Assembly: GCA_025642075.2 (NCBI GenBank)
Contig: JAODUO010000032.1
Coordinates: 493,501-557,500 of the forward strand
DNA: 64,000 nucleotides
Direction: 5' to 3'
From: Ridgeia piscesae
Lineage: Eukaryota > Annelida > Polychaeta > Sabellida > Siboglinidae
Shown: piece by piece, positions 25,120 to 37,670 of the stretch
How positions within the stretch are numbered: the first letter of the stretch is position 1
Layout of the letters: every line of letters begins with the position of its first letter
Notes under the pieces: model-generated
What the model was told of the DNA's origin: nothing
The model's database searches: none
What the model saw: the letters and a program-made list of their open reading frames with translations, nothing else
Program-made: the position numbers and the translations under genes

Positions 25120-26200
25120 TTGTTCACTTAAAATGAGTACAACATTCTGATCATTTTTACTTTTTGTTAATTGGAGTATTAAACTTGTCCAAGTGTCTTT
25201 TATGTTCCTCTTCTCCAGTCACAATAGTACTGTTTTTGTTTTTAGCTCAATATGGCTGCCAGTTAATTTTTTTGTTTCTTGTACTTCTCCTGTTTAGCAT
25301 CGGTGCAATTGTTAAAGAATTATTATAGTAGGTATTTTCTTACCAACATTTGTAATAACTGTTTGTCATCCTGTGTTTATTCTGTTTTTTTCTCATGTGT
25401 TTTATGTATAGTATGGCAACTGGCTGGAAAATTTACGTTCATGCAAATCTGTAAACAATTTAATAAAAGTATCATGCATTGACATATTTTTCTGCCCCAT
25501 ATGTATGGCTAAAAGTCCACGATTATAATTAATTACTCATCCAACGACAACAGTTTTTTTGTTGTGATGCCAAACATTTGCGTTAAACGAATGGTCCCCG
25601 TCGCTGAAAACAACTGTCACTGAAACATTATATTGCAACATTGTAAAGTTCCGCGTCTTTTGCGGCGTTATTTTAGACATGTTTAGTAAACAGGGCCCAA
25701 CACAGTGTCTTTAAAACACATTCGTGTTCCACCAACTCTTCAAAATGGTTTCTTCTAAACAACGAACAGTGACAAATAATTCGACCAATTTCTACAACTG
25801 GTAGTGATATGAGAACGATATAAGATACTAAAAGAAATTAACAATATATTAATTTTGATATATGTGACCTTGACACGATGTAGACATGATTAATTACGTG
25901 ACATATAAGATATTTATACAAAATAAAAAGCTATGTGATCCAGAAATGTATGTGGATTAAATTTGACCTTGACCTGACCTAAGTACTTGCCCTAACTACT
26001 CTATATTTGACCTAATTACGGATAATATTCACACAATTATTTGGGAAATGAATCAAAATTGGCAATCCACACAAATATTACTATCCAGTGGCCAGTGGCC
26101 TTACAATAATATTGCTTACTTACTATTATTTTACAACTGATAATTACATCACAATATGTAGAATATTTCACACAAAAAATCAAACACATTAAGATCATTT
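25120..26200. other. First intron of the minus gene, AT-rich, nothing recognised
   Basis: Low-GC sequence with no exon, RNA gene or transposon motif that I can support. Confidence 0.5.
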
Positions 26201-26209
26201 ATGTTCGTA

Positions 26210-26640
26210 TACTCACGCTGTGCAGCGATATTTCTAATTGCACGAAATCCGTTATATGTGCATGTATACAATATTAATAATAGTCCACACTAGCAGTGAA
26301 TGTATACCGCCGTTAACAGTCATATGCAAGAACATTTGTAATACTAGGCAGGTAAGCACATAATGTAGTCTTGCTGGCACAGCAATATCTTTAATTCATT
26401 GGAGGAGTAACACTGTCGATGCGATAAACAAGGCGACACGAAGGAAGACAGTCAACAGCCAGCATCATATGCAATTCCGAGGCAGATAAACAAATGTTGA
26501 AGTCCTGCTGGCACAACTCGATTTTTCATTCAATGGCTGAAAACACGGTTTGTGATCCTGCTGGCAGGGCAACTTTTGTAATTCCACGGAAGTGTAACAG
26601 TGTTTGTGGTCCTATGGGTGCAGCAACACTCTGAAAAGAC
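26210..26640. repeat. Degenerate tandem-like repeats
   Basis: Motifs such as tcctgctggca (near 26490, 26559) and tcttgctggcacagcaata (near 26370) recur with aattcat/aattcca and gtaacagtgt pieces at roughly 70-130 bp intervals. The unit borders are unclear. Confidence 0.4.
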
Positions 26641-26925
26641 AATGCACATCGGTGTATCTGTGTAGTTTCTGAACATTCCCGATATATTTAATCAAGTAGA
26701 AAATTATTACACTGTTCTGTGCACACATCGATATTATTAGTTCCGTGATGTGATTCAGAAGCCACATGGACGCAACTGTGCGAATCTTCTGTTTATGAGT
26801 ATCCAAGTCTTATGTATTAGTTTGGATTTGATAAATTAATTTAAAAACAAAATAAAGACATAATTAGTATTAACAATTGCTATTTTGTTTAATACTGTAC
26901 AGTATCCAAATTACAGGTCCTTTAA

Positions 26926-26928
<3 letters not shown>

Positions 26929-26994
<66 letters not shown>
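26929..26994. repeat. (AT)n microsatellite
   Basis: A pure AT tract of about 33 units. Confidence 0.97.
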
Positions 26995-26999
<5 letters not shown>

Positions 27000-27011
27000 G
27001 AAAATTACAAC

Positions 27012-27041
27012 CTGGTGTAGCACTACTGCTACTGGTAGTGC
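27012..27041 (-). CDS. Weak candidate micro-exon (Ser/Thr linker), minus gene
   Basis: 30 nt between an acceptor-like ctcacgaag and donor GTTGTA would encode GTTSSSSATP in phase 1-1, fitting between the signal exon and exon C1. Phase and length suit the micro-exon pattern, but both splice sites are poor and no paralogous copy is seen in the plus gene. Confidence 0.22.
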
Positions 27042-27561
27042 CTTCGTGAGAAATTTTGTAGAACATAAAAACGTCTGCAATTTAAATTAGGGAATTAATG
27101 GAAACTGGATAACGATAGTAGGAAAGAAGACGATTAAATTGTGTTTATTCTACTGCGTTATCGTTTTGAAAAAATGTAATTAAGATAAAACAAACAGCAA
27201 ACTTGATAAGTAACATATCAACTTTAATATGCTAATTCAACAACACATTTTATTCATAAATATAATAACTTCAACAATTATTAACTTAGCCTTAATATAA
27301 TTATATATCTTTTCCCCCGGTTCCAGAGTCATCACTTATTTATAGCACGCCGGCCAGCGCGGACGAGCCACTGTCGCTGCCGGCCGATTGTTTCGAAACA
27401 GTTATGTCGCTTTGGACAAGCGCCGACAAAATAGACAAGACAAACTACTGCAATATGCGCCTCATTCAAAAGACAAGAAGCCCTAGTTCTTGTTTTACGC
27501 ATGATGTATTTGAATTAACACTGTGTAACAAACAATAGACATCGCCGCATGCCATGGCCGG

Positions 27562-27960
27562 TGTAGCGCTTGCATTTTCCGGCGTTAGAAACATTCCGGT
27601 TGACGTTTCTGCGCATGCGCGATATAATCAATGTGCAGCGAAAAGACAAAGCATTTATGGTATAAATATTACGGGTTGTTCGTTAGGATGTATATAACCT
27701 CTCAGCAAAGTTATTCGTCGCAAATTAACACGAGGCAAACAAGTTTCGAGGCATATTTTGATAGCAAGCGTAAATCACGTGACTCTAGTGCGCAATAATC
27801 CGTGAGTGATTTAAAAAAACGTAATATTTTATTGCATTGTGGCATTTATACCGAAAATGCTTTGTTGTTTCGCTGGACATTGATGGTTTTACAATTATTA
27901 CGCATGCGCAGAAACGTCAACCGGAACGTTTATAACGACCGGAAAAATGTTAGCGGGACA
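27562..27960 (+). mobile_element. MITE copy 1 (TIR family starting TGT, 4-bp TSD CCGG)
   Basis: Terminal inverted repeats of well over 60 bp run inward from tgtagcgcttgcattttccgg on the left and from the matching reverse complement on the right. They include GTTGACGTTTCTGCGCATGCG. The flanks are CCGG at 27558-27561 and CCGG at 27961-27964. The element is 399 bp and non-coding. Further copies are at 29539, 30378 and 35077. Four-bp duplications occur in Sola, Chapaev and Novosib elements; the superfamily is not assigned. Confidence 0.85.
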
Positions 27961-28129
27961 CCGGCAACGCCGGGCAACTTTGCGGCAGGTTTTTGTCGAA
28001 CATGCCTATATTTCCGAAAGGCACTGAGAAAGAAACGAAGTGAAAGGACAAAATACTGCAATGTATTAACCACTACCGAAATTATGCCAATTTCGTGGAT
28101 GGTGTGTGAATGTTCATGTGCTGAATAAA

Positions 28130-29475
28130 CATTAATAATAATGGTGATGAAATGTTTATAAAATAATAGCAATAAACTATATAGAGCTGTCAGAGGCACT
28201 GCTTGAAAGCCTCTGTGGAGGGAGCGTTTATTGTTTGGGCTGTGAATTTGTTCCAGGGTTCTATTGTGCTTATGAAGAAAGAATGCTTATAGGCTTGTAC
28301 CCGGGAGCGTTGAACCCATAGTTGTACGGGGTGGCCTCTATGCCCAGCGGCTAGATGTTCTGTGGCACAGTAAGTGCGCGCTGCCAGGGTGTTTTTGTTG
28401 TTGTTGTAAAAGGGGTGTCAACCAACTGAATTGTGTACATCATACTGTGAGCCTCGCTGTAGTATGCTGTGTTCTAGGGACTGCCATTTCAATTGTCAGT
28501 CGGGCTACTATGGCGGTGTGGTGGTCCCAGATTCGACCAGTCCAGGGTTCGCACGAATCTGGGACCGCGACGTTAGCGGTCCCAGATTCGTACCGGGCCA
28601 TTTGTTGCTAACGTAGTTTCCGTTAGTATCATCATCAAGTATTGAAATAATATTGTTATCACGAACATCTTAAATAAAAATGGATTAACTGATGTGAACA
28701 TTTTCACTCACTCGAACGTGTTGTGTTATTTAGTCGAATCTCGGCCCGGGCATGACGTATGCCGTTGCCACTACGTCAGAGCGATTCATAACATATAAAA
28801 GCGATCATTGCGCATGCGCGATATGCGTTTAGACGAATCCTGGACTGGTCGAATCTGGGACCACCACAGTGGCGCCAGTCACTGTATACATATCTGGCTG
28901 CTCGCCTCTGCACCATTACTACTAGTTTATTGATATTTAGTTTGGAGGTGGGGTCCCATACAGTAGAGGCGTATTCTTGAAGTGTAGGTCTGACATACAT
29001 AGGTTTGTTAACAGTATGCCTTGATTGGTCTGTGGCAGTTGCTCGTGTTACGTATCAGAAAGGCGAGGGTGCTATTTCCTTTCCTTGTGACATGTAGATT
29101 ACGTGGTGGTTCCGGGACAGTTTGCTGTTGATATTTACGCGTAAGTGTTTTGCAATGTTGCGTAGCCGTTCTGCAAGATTGGTCGCCCTTTGACTTTGTC
29201 TAAGTTTCTCTTGCTTCCATTTAGGGATGTGGTCTATGGCTAGAGATAGTTTGTGGCCATGGACCATGTCAGACATAGGCATAGACATAGTTGATGGGTT
29301 TAACTTTATTTGTATTCCATGGCTTAGTATTTCACATTTGGTTGGATGGAAGTTCAGTAACGAGGTATTTTCCCACATATACACACACATACACACCAAT
29401 TTCTTGCATGCTGTTTCTAGTTTCTTGCATAGTATAAAAATCGGGTAACAAACAACAAGAACATAAAGTTTACTC
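28130..29475 (-). mobile_element. Degraded non-LTR retrotransposon (Jockey/CR1-like), split by a foldback element
   Basis: The minus strand encodes LNFHPTKCEILSHGIQIK near 29360, NINSKLSRNHHVIY near 29130 and STVWDPTSKLNINKL and MVQRRAARYVYSDW down to about 28870, the C-terminal RT region. After the 28517-28868 insertion the ORF tail resumes with the weak fragments HSFFISTIEPWNKF near 28250. Stops and frameshifts are frequent. It sits antiparallel-free, in the same orientation as the host gene, in intron 1. Confidence 0.75.
28517..28868. mobile_element. Foldback/TIR element with internal palindromes, 352 bp
   Basis: The left end (tgtggtggtcccagattcga...) and right end (...tcgaatctgggaccaccaca) are perfect 30-bp inverted repeats. 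Just inside the left end, acgaatctgggaccgc and gcggtcccagattcgt form a second hairpin (28553-28591). The flanks both contain tggcg (28511-28515 and 28870-28874), a possible short target duplication. It interrupts the LINE RT tail and has no coding capacity. Confidence 0.8.
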
Positions 29476-29538
29476 ACCTTCTAATAATCGATTTGGCGTT
29501 TCATCCAAAATATTTTCGCGCCGCAGATGTGAACACGG

Positions 29539-29884
29539 TGTAGCGCTTACATTTTTCCGGCGTTAGAAACGTTCCGGTTGACGTGTCTGCGCATGCGCGA
29601 TATATGTAAAATCATCAATGTGCAGCGAAAAGACAAAGCAGTTATGGTATTGCGCCATAATCCGTGACAGTGATTTATAACAAACGTAATATTTTATTGC
29701 CGTGAACGACATTTTAAGAAACTCTTCACAGTAATCAGCACATGAAAGTTAACGAACAGCTCGTGGCATTTATACCGAAAATGCTTTGTTGTTTCGCTGG
29801 ACATTGATGATTTTACATTTATTGCGCATGCGCAGAAACGTCAACCGGAACGTTTTTAACGCCCGAAAAAATGTAAGCACTACA
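29539..29884 (+). mobile_element. MITE copy 2 (4-bp TSD ACGG)
   Basis: The same family as 27562-27960. It starts TGTAGCGCTTACATTTTTCC and ends with the complementary TIR (aaaatgtaagcactaca). ACGG flanks both sides (29535-29538 and 29885-29888). It is 346 bp and shorter internally than copy 3. Confidence 0.85.
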
Positions 29885-29899
29885 ACGGCATTCATAGGT

Positions 29900-30370
29900 C
29901 GTTCTGACGCCCACTTAACTAGATGCACGCGCTTGCGCGGGCATTTTTGCGGCGACCCCCAATCCGACCATGAAGCTGAGGTTTGAAAATAACTCACAAC
30001 GTTTGACCTGGTTTTGTTTTGCGACATAATTGTATGCAACGTGGCGGTCTCTGTCTTTGATGACGCTACCAAAGAATGGTGTCGACGTTATGTACGCCGG
30101 TGTTTGTACTTAATGTCATAATAATGAATGTCTCAACATTTGTGCTCGTGTTACAACTTAAATTGTCTGCAATAAATCTACCGTTAACACACAAAACGTT
30201 ATTTAGACTACTGAACTATAATTTTTAGCATTGTAAGTCGTGTCGAAAGTTGACGAAGTGCTTGTAAGGGAGCGGCCGTTATTTATCGGATGCGCCGGTG
30301 GAAACAGGGTATAAAGAAATACTTTGTTCTTAAATTAAGCTCACATCACATCCAATTATATACTTGTATA
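29900..30370. other. Intron 1 segment between MITEs, nothing recognised
   Basis: Unique-looking sequence with no supported gene. It separates MITE copies 2 and 3. Confidence 0.45.
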
Positions 30371-30377
30371 TTTGCGT

Positions 30378-30848
30378 TGTCGCGCTTACATTTTTCCGGT
30401 CGTTAAAAACGTTCCGGTTGACGTTTCTGCGCATGCGCGATACAGGTAAAATCATCAATGTGCAGCGAAAAGACAAAGCATTTATGGTATAAATATCACG
30501 GGTTGTTTGTTAGGATGTATATAACCTTTTCGCAAAGTTATTTGTCGCAAATTAACATGAGGCAAACAAGTGTTGAGGCATATTTTGATAGCAAGCGTAA
30601 ATCAAGTGACAGTAGTGCGCCATAATCCGTGACAGTGATTGATAAAAACGTAATATGTTATTGCGTTAAACGACATTTTAAGAAACTCTTCACTGTAATC
30701 ATCACAGGAGAGTTAACGAACAGCTCGTGGCATTTATACCGAAAATGCTTTGTTGTGTCGCTGGACATTGATGATTTTACATTTATTGCGCATGCGCAGA
30801 AACGTCAACCGGAACGTTTTTAACGACCGGAAAAATTTACCCGCGACA
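30378..30848 (+). mobile_element. MITE copy 3 (4-bp TSD GCGT), longest copy
   Basis: It starts TGTCGCGCTTACATTTTTCC and ends aaatttacccgcgaca. GCGT duplications lie at 30374-30377 and 30849-30852. At 471 bp it retains an internal part shared with copy 1 (ggttgtttgttaggatgtat, aagcgtaaatca). Each TIR carries GCGCATGCGC, the core of an NRF-1-like binding site. Confidence 0.85.
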
Positions 30849-31443
30849 GCGTACCCAAAAGCTGTGCTGATGCCGTTCCGTGGCATTTGAATACTATGTC
30901 CACAAGTTTCAATAAATATTCGTTATTAGTTAAATTCTAAATAGTCATTTGACATAAATCCGTGTTTATAATATCCATGTTACATTTAAACTTTTAAAAG
31001 ATGAACATAATACACACACGTGTGAGACATTTCAGGTAAAGAAAATGTCTTACAGCACTTTATTAAATTATCAAGGGGGCTCAAAGTGATGTAGAAAGTG
31101 TTTATGTAACCGGATGAATTATATCAATGGTGAGGTCAGTGTGAATGTAGATGTTGAATTGTATTGATTTGTTTCATTAAACAACAAATATATACATAAC
31201 AAGGTGAATTGTTAAGTATTAAAAAGGCTATAGATACGTGCAGTTGCTATGTATACAAACACACTATAGAGTAATGAAAACAAGCCATCGGGGTGTTGGA
31301 AGGAAATGCAAGACGTTAAACAATTATTATTTGCATTCCCTAGTAGATTTTAAAACTAATTCTCATATTACATAAACACAATGTAGATTAAAATATTACA
31401 TACACCTGATTATACATGTTGGATACATATTAATACATCATCC

Positions 31444-31447
<4 letters not shown>

Positions 31448-31522
<75 letters not shown>
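31448..31522. repeat. (CT)n tract in the left palindrome arm
   Basis: About 37 CT units, the counterpart of the (AG)n tract in the right arm. Confidence 0.98.
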
Positions 31523-31525
<3 letters not shown>

Positions 31526-31670
31526 TATATAAGTTGTTGAATACAGCCACACCTCCAGACAGGCTGCGCGGTTTATCACTTTAGAAATAATTTAAACTTA
31601 TAAACAAAATTAAACTTGAGTTAGTTAGTTATATTGGTAGTAATAACAAAGGTCAGTGTTTTTTATTACT

Positions 31671-31715
<45 letters not shown>

Positions 31716-31922
31716 TATATATATGTATATAACAAAGCATTATAAACAAAATTAAACTTGAGTTAGTTAGTTATATTGGTAGTAATAACAAAGGTCAGTG
31801 TTTTTTTTACTTGTATATATATAATAATAATAAGTTTAATTTTGTTTATAAGTTTAAATTATTTCTAAAGTGATAAACCGCGCAGCCTGTCTGGAGGTGT
31901 GGCTGTATTCAACAACTTATAT

Positions 31923-32428
<506 letters not shown>

Positions 32429-32649
32429 GGATGATGTATTAATATGTATCCAACATGTATAATCAGGTGTATGTAATATTTTAATCAACATTGTGTTTAT
32501 GTAATATGAGAATTAGTTTTAAAATCTACTAGGGAATGCAAATAATAATTGTTTAACGTCTTGCATTTCCTTCCAACACCCCGATGGCTTGTTTTCATTA
32601 CTCTATAGTGTGTTTGTATACATAGCAACTGCACGTAATTAAACTTGAA

Positions 32650-32705
32650 CTTGAGTTAGTTAGTTATATTGGTAGTAATAACAAAGGTCAGTGTTTTTTA
32701 TTACT

Positions 32706-32749
<44 letters not shown>

Positions 32750-32885
32750 AGTAAAAAAAACACTGACCTTTGTTATTACTACCAATATAACTAACTGACT
32801 CAAGTTTAATTTTGTTTATAAGTTTAAATTATTTCTAAAGTGATAAACCGCGCAGCCTGTCTGGAGGTGTGGCTGTATTCAACAA
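32650..32885. repeat. Second TA-centred inverted repeat
   Basis: aacaaaggtcagtgtttttt, (TA)n at 32707-32748, then aaaaaacactgacctttgtt form a hairpin. The right side continues into another copy of the tgataaaccgcgcagcctg segment also found at 31870 and, inverted, at 31540-31580. Confidence 0.88.
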
Positions 32886-33029
32886 CGTAGGTCCTTTAAT
32901 ATTAATACACACCGCTTTATCTGTACGTGTCGTTCTACTATATTTTGTTTTGTAATTTATGTTTCTATTGCATGTATTATGATTGTAGTTATCAAATACA
33001 CCCCCCCCGCTCTCACTGTCTCTCTCTCT

Positions 33030-33830
33030 CAAAGTAACTTAACGTATGATTGTTGTTAACCTTAAACATAAACACCATTCTGTTGAAATTAAGCATATCT
33101 TACACAAACACAAATATACTATATTTGTACTATATTTGTAGTATTTGATTATTATTTATTTTTATTATTATTTAATTTTTATACTTATTTAGGTAATTAG
33201 TATAATTTATGATACCGGTGATGTGGTTGCAGTAGCAGTAATAGTAGTGTTTTAATAGTAGGTAATGTTATCTATTGTTATTACTTTAATTTACTGTTAA
33301 TAATATTTTCCAAAGAATATGTTTTGTGTTCACTAACTTCACATATGATTTTGTATTAATTAAGTATATTGGAATATGTGATGAGTTTATGCCACTAGAG
33401 AATAGCAACAGTACACTAAAAGTGTTAATTTTAACTAATAATCTAAAAGATGGTTTAAATTAATTGCTATTCCGAAACTTGTTTACTTTGCTATTTCATT
33501 TTTTTCTGTTTATATAATAATGGAAATGTCTTTAAATTATTATTTTCTGGTGGTCTTTGATATAAGCCCCTAGGGGTTTCTAGATGATCTCCACGGTTAC
33601 ATTTAATATACCCACTTGTATGCGTTTGCATTTATTTGTATGCAGTGACCGAATTAAATAAATACAATTCACAGTTCACAAAGCATTAAAGTAACCAAAT
33701 ATAACATATATAATGGTGGTATGTTGATCTTATGTGTACATTCCTTACATCACAACAGTAATTAGGACAAGGCATGATGACAGAGCAGTACATAGTATGA
33801 TAATGCACGACTATTTAACTGGTGCTTGGC
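33030..33830 (+). repeat. Dispersed repeat, copy 2 (shared with 24280-24650)
   Basis: Contains gattgttgttaacctta and gacgacta-like gcacgactatttaactggtg segments in the same order as the copy at 24.3-24.6 kb, but longer. No coding motif is seen. Confidence 0.5.
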
Positions 33831-34142
33831 TCTGTTCATAATGGACACATTCTTACAGTTATCACATGAAATAAGAAAACTAAGCATCGAATAGTCTTTT
33901 TATTTTATTTTAAAATAAAGACGACAACAATTCGAGGACTAAAAAGAATGATAATCGACAATGGTGATGATTACAATGAACTAGAATATTACTACTAAGT
34001 GTAGACCAGGCTTATAATAAAACTGTAGGCAAGGATAAGACATCAGTATCACCTTAGCTGCTATCCTCGAACATCTCCATTAACTGATATATTGCTGTCA
34101 CCCATTACCACCGTTATTAGCAAGATGAATAAATAAACATAC

Positions 34143-34197
34143 CTCCATTGCTGCCTTCTATGAGCACCGCAATTACCAGCAGGACAAAATACACCGT
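34143..34197 (-). CDS. Signal-peptide exon, minus gene
   Basis: A 55-nt exon with acceptor tatttgtag and donor GTATGT. It enters in phase 0 and leaves in phase 1, encoding TVYFVLLVIAVLIEGSNG: a hydrophobic core followed by a plausible cleavage region (EGS-NG). The paralogous exon at 44721-44775 encodes TACVVLLVIVVLVEGNSV. An in-frame TAG directly precedes it and there is no in-frame ATG, so translation must start in an earlier exon. The signal peptide implies secretion or a type I membrane protein. Confidence 0.78.
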
Positions 34198-34700
34198 CTA
34201 CAAATAATTAAAAATATAGTGTTCAACATGTTAATTCATTGACACCAATTTTGTTTATATACATAGAAAAAAGTACTGTGAAATCCAGGAAGTGCTATTG
34301 TGCCAGAGTGGATGGTGGCTCTTTTGATTTAATTACTCAAACATAATAATAACACAGTAGCGGTGGAACATTACGTCTCTAATAATAGCAAACCGTTTTG
34401 CATTCTGTTCCATATAATATACTCACATGCAAGGTCCTATATGTTTAATTGAAACATATTTATAAACATTGAAACATATTTACAATGGCAACCTTATTGA
34501 GTGTCAAGTAGGCCAACCGTTTATAAACACAAAACATAATTTCCTTCTGCTTCTATTGTATTGTTTCCTAATCCCAGCTGGCTATCACACCAATGATGTG
34601 GGATGTGACATGGACCTTAGTCAAGGCCTAACAGTTCTTTGAACTTTGCATTTTCTAATAAACATAATCAATTTTGTTGTCCAATATTTGAATTTTTTCT
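34198..34700 (-). promoter_or_regulatory. Conserved upstream region of the minus gene
   Basis: The reverse complement aligns with 44190-44720 upstream of the other signal exon. Shared pieces include gagtaattaaatcaaaag, a TATATAAAC box at 34253-34261 and cccacatcattggtg-like sequence. Conservation over 500 bp outside recognised exons suggests a promoter or the missing first exon. The TATA-like box is only about 60 bp from the acceptor of the signal exon, so it may not be the core promoter. Confidence 0.4.
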
Positions 34701-35076
34701 AAGTAAAGGCCAGGAATTGAGACTGAAATTTTTTTTGTTATCATCGATTTATCAATATTGCACCTCAGACGATTTGTCGTAGTAATACACTGCCTCTAAA
34801 GGCCAATATATACAATTATAAAACACCACATTTGCTGTTGATGTTTTGCAAGACGTTCATATGTGGTATGTTTGAAACAAGAAAATGGCTCAGTCACAGC
34901 ATGATGCAATAGCTCTCCCAACAAATTGTGTCAAATGCTAGTCGGGTTATAATGTCACAGATTTAGACCTGGCATGATAATGAAACTGAATGTCCCGACC
35001 TTATACTATACTCAATCATCCGCTAGTCGAATAAGCTCGCGAGTTGAACACAAGCGACATCGCTTGTAATTACCGC

Positions 35077-35508
35077 TGTAGCGCTTACATTTTCCCGGCG
35101 TTAAAAACGTTACGATTGACGGTTCGGCGCATGTAAAATCACAAATATATTCAGCGAAAGGACAAACATTTATGGTATAAATACTATACGGGTTGTTCGT
35201 TAGGATGTATATAACCTCTCAGCAAAGGTTTTGAGGCATGTTTTGATAAAGAAGCGTAAATCACGTGATGGTATTGCGCCATAATCCGTGACAGTGATTT
35301 ATAACAAACGTAATATTGCATTGCCATGAACGACATTTTAAGCAACTCTTCACAGTAAACATCACAGGAAGGTTGACGAACAACCCGTGGCATTTTTACC
35401 AAAACTGCTTTGTCGTTTCGCTGGACATTGATGATTTTACATTTATCGCGCATGCGCAGAAACGTCAATCGGAATGTTTGTAACGACCGGAAAAATGTAA
35501 GCGCGACA
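35077..35508 (+). mobile_element. MITE copy 4, no matching target duplication
   Basis: It starts TGTAGCGCTTACATTTTCCC and ends aaaatgtaagcgcgaca with the family TIRs. The left flank is CCGC and the right flank CTGT, so the 4-bp duplication is not preserved. It is 432 bp. Its left TIR lacks part of the GCATGCGC region. It lies in the intergenic region upstream of the minus gene. Confidence 0.78.
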
Positions 35509-35754
35509 CTGTCATATGTAACACACAATGCGCTAAACAGGTACATTTGCCATCTACACAAACAATCTGATTGACAAAGATGTCAAATGACGTTGGTGAA
35601 CATTCATTTTCAAAATAAACAACTCATATAATATTATACGAAGTACTCATTGAGCCCGTTGCATAATATTCCCAGTGCCAGTGGCAGTGTGTGGAGTGTG
35701 GCGTGTTTAAAAACAACGTATATAAATAACTCAAAAAGGCGGAATACACATAGA

Positions 35755-35860
35755 TAACATGGATTGGATTGTCAATATGCCGAAGGCTTACTTGTCCACT
35801 TGCCAACTGAAGTTTACTATCGGGTGGCAATCTTGTTAAATTTGATTAAATTTTGTAATT
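35755..35860 (+). mobile_element. LINE 3' tail fragment (CR1 family of 4403-4720)
   Basis: A sequence with ccgaaggcttacttgtcca and gggtggcaatcttgttaaat matches the non-coding tail at 4640-4720. No coding part remains. Confidence 0.65.
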
Positions 35861-36792
35861 ATTACCACCTGCATCACCGCTTTACCATTTCGACTCGCGG
35901 CACATAAATTTGTGCGCGACATCGTCTCGAGGGGATATATTTCGTAAGTACTTCGCCGAAATATACCTTTTTAACCATTTATTTGCACAAGTTGAATAAA
36001 ATAAGTGTTATATATTTTGAATATCGGTACCCTTTACAAATGTTTCTTCGTACAGCATAAATATCGGCATGTTTTGATTCATGTTATGTGTTCGACTCGC
36101 GGGCTGGCTAGTTAGCCTAGTACACCCAGCCCCAGCCATATCGTTACCCTTAAAACGCATCTCCAAATCCATAATTCTCGATTATAACCATAACTATTTA
36201 CAATACCTGGCTATTATTCGACATGGCTTTTAAGCTGCATGTATTAATTCTCGTTATTTGTTATTACTCATCGCACAAAATAAGACGACGCGTCGCAAAC
36301 AAACGCAAACGAGAAACGGTGAACGAAAATGAGGCGCGACACACGTTATTTTGAAAATAATATACTGCACAAACTATTTACAACATTCACTGCCATGCTA
36401 AGACAGCGTTACGGTCTAAACAGGTCGAAGGGGGAACATCGAAATGTACCTAGAAATTAAGTTGCGTTCACACTTGGTGACTTACATAGTTTGCAAAGCG
36501 TGTTTTATTTCTCGCTTCAAAAACGTAATCTTGAGCACTTAACCCCGATATTCCTCCTTATATTCAAATGTTCACTTCTCCTAGGACCAAAAATATATTC
36601 TTTTTATTACTAATTCATCCAGGATTCGTTCCATACAAAATGCACATAAAAAGCATATTCATAGCGTACGCCATTACTGGTAGAATCAACCAACTGAACT
36701 GCCATTTATTTGGAGTCCACTTTCATGAAAGATAAAATTTCTACAGCCAAAACAAGTCTTCAAAAACGTAGCCATTAAAACTGTGCTAAAAA

Positions 36793-37060
36793 GGCGCGGA
36801 TAGTGTAGTAGTTAGCACATCCGCCTGACACGCGAGTTCAATACCCGGTCACGACTGTCATGATATTTTAAAACCTGGCTCTCGACAATGGGGACTATGT
36901 ATCCTTCGTGAGTCAGAGAATCACTTTAATGTCAGTCCCGTTGCAATTTGGGACGTAAAGAACCATTGAGGACGACAAGTACCTTTGCATTGACCACCCT
37001 CAATGACAATGATAATGCCAATGCAATGTCAAACAATGAAACAATAAACAGTGTGCATTA
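36793..37060 (+). mobile_element. tRNA-derived SINE inside the long-TIR element
   Basis: The head resembles a tRNA with A box tagtgtagtagttagca and B box gagttcaatacc. Then comes a body with ggctctcgacaatggggact and a tail with caatgacaatgataatgcc. No good cloverleaf closes, so a tRNA gene is not called. Confidence 0.65.
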
Positions 37061-37599
37061 TTATGACGTCATTATCTGAGGAAGCTCTTCCGGCGCAATG
37101 CATTGCGCATTTTGTACTCGTCAAAATGTTATTGTGCCGCCATTATCCCATGTTAAACGGTCTGAGTTTTTGGGTGTCTCGCACGATCTGGCTGTATTAC
37201 AAAATGCCTATATAACAATAATAACAAGACAAGAAAGTGACTAAGACTTCACGCACATAATCAAAGTATGTGAATCCGTCATCAAAGAGCGTCGTAACTT
37301 ATTGTATTACTGGTTATGCCATACTATTTGACATGTCAAAAATCCGTGTCATTTAAATCTAATCGAGCGCAAATAAGACGCATGGCGTTTCAGAGTGGCG
37401 TTTATTTGACGATTTATTATTCATAAAATGTATGTGTGTAGGTCCTTCACGCAAAGTCGCTATTGAAACCTTTTGCTTTAAGATAATCAACGGAAGTTCT
37501 CGAAGGCAAGGTAGGGGAACACGTTCTAGCTTTTGGCCCCCTGAACAAAAACCAGGAGTGGCACGTAACTCTTAACAATTTGCTGGATACCGTGATATT

Positions 37600-37670
37600 G
37601 GAGCAGCGCGACCGGAGTGCTGCCTTCGATACTGTCGATCATCGCCTGTTGCTACACATGTTTATGTAAA
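37600..37670 (+). pseudogene. LINE reverse transcriptase scrap
   Basis: The translation contains RSAAFDTVDHRLLLH, the conserved RT block A of CR1/L2/Jockey LINEs. Nothing recognisable follows. Confidence 0.6.

Noticed and set aside
27562..30848. LTRs of a retrotransposon
   Set aside because: The repeated blocks have inverted ends with 4-bp duplications, not direct repeats with a primer-binding site.
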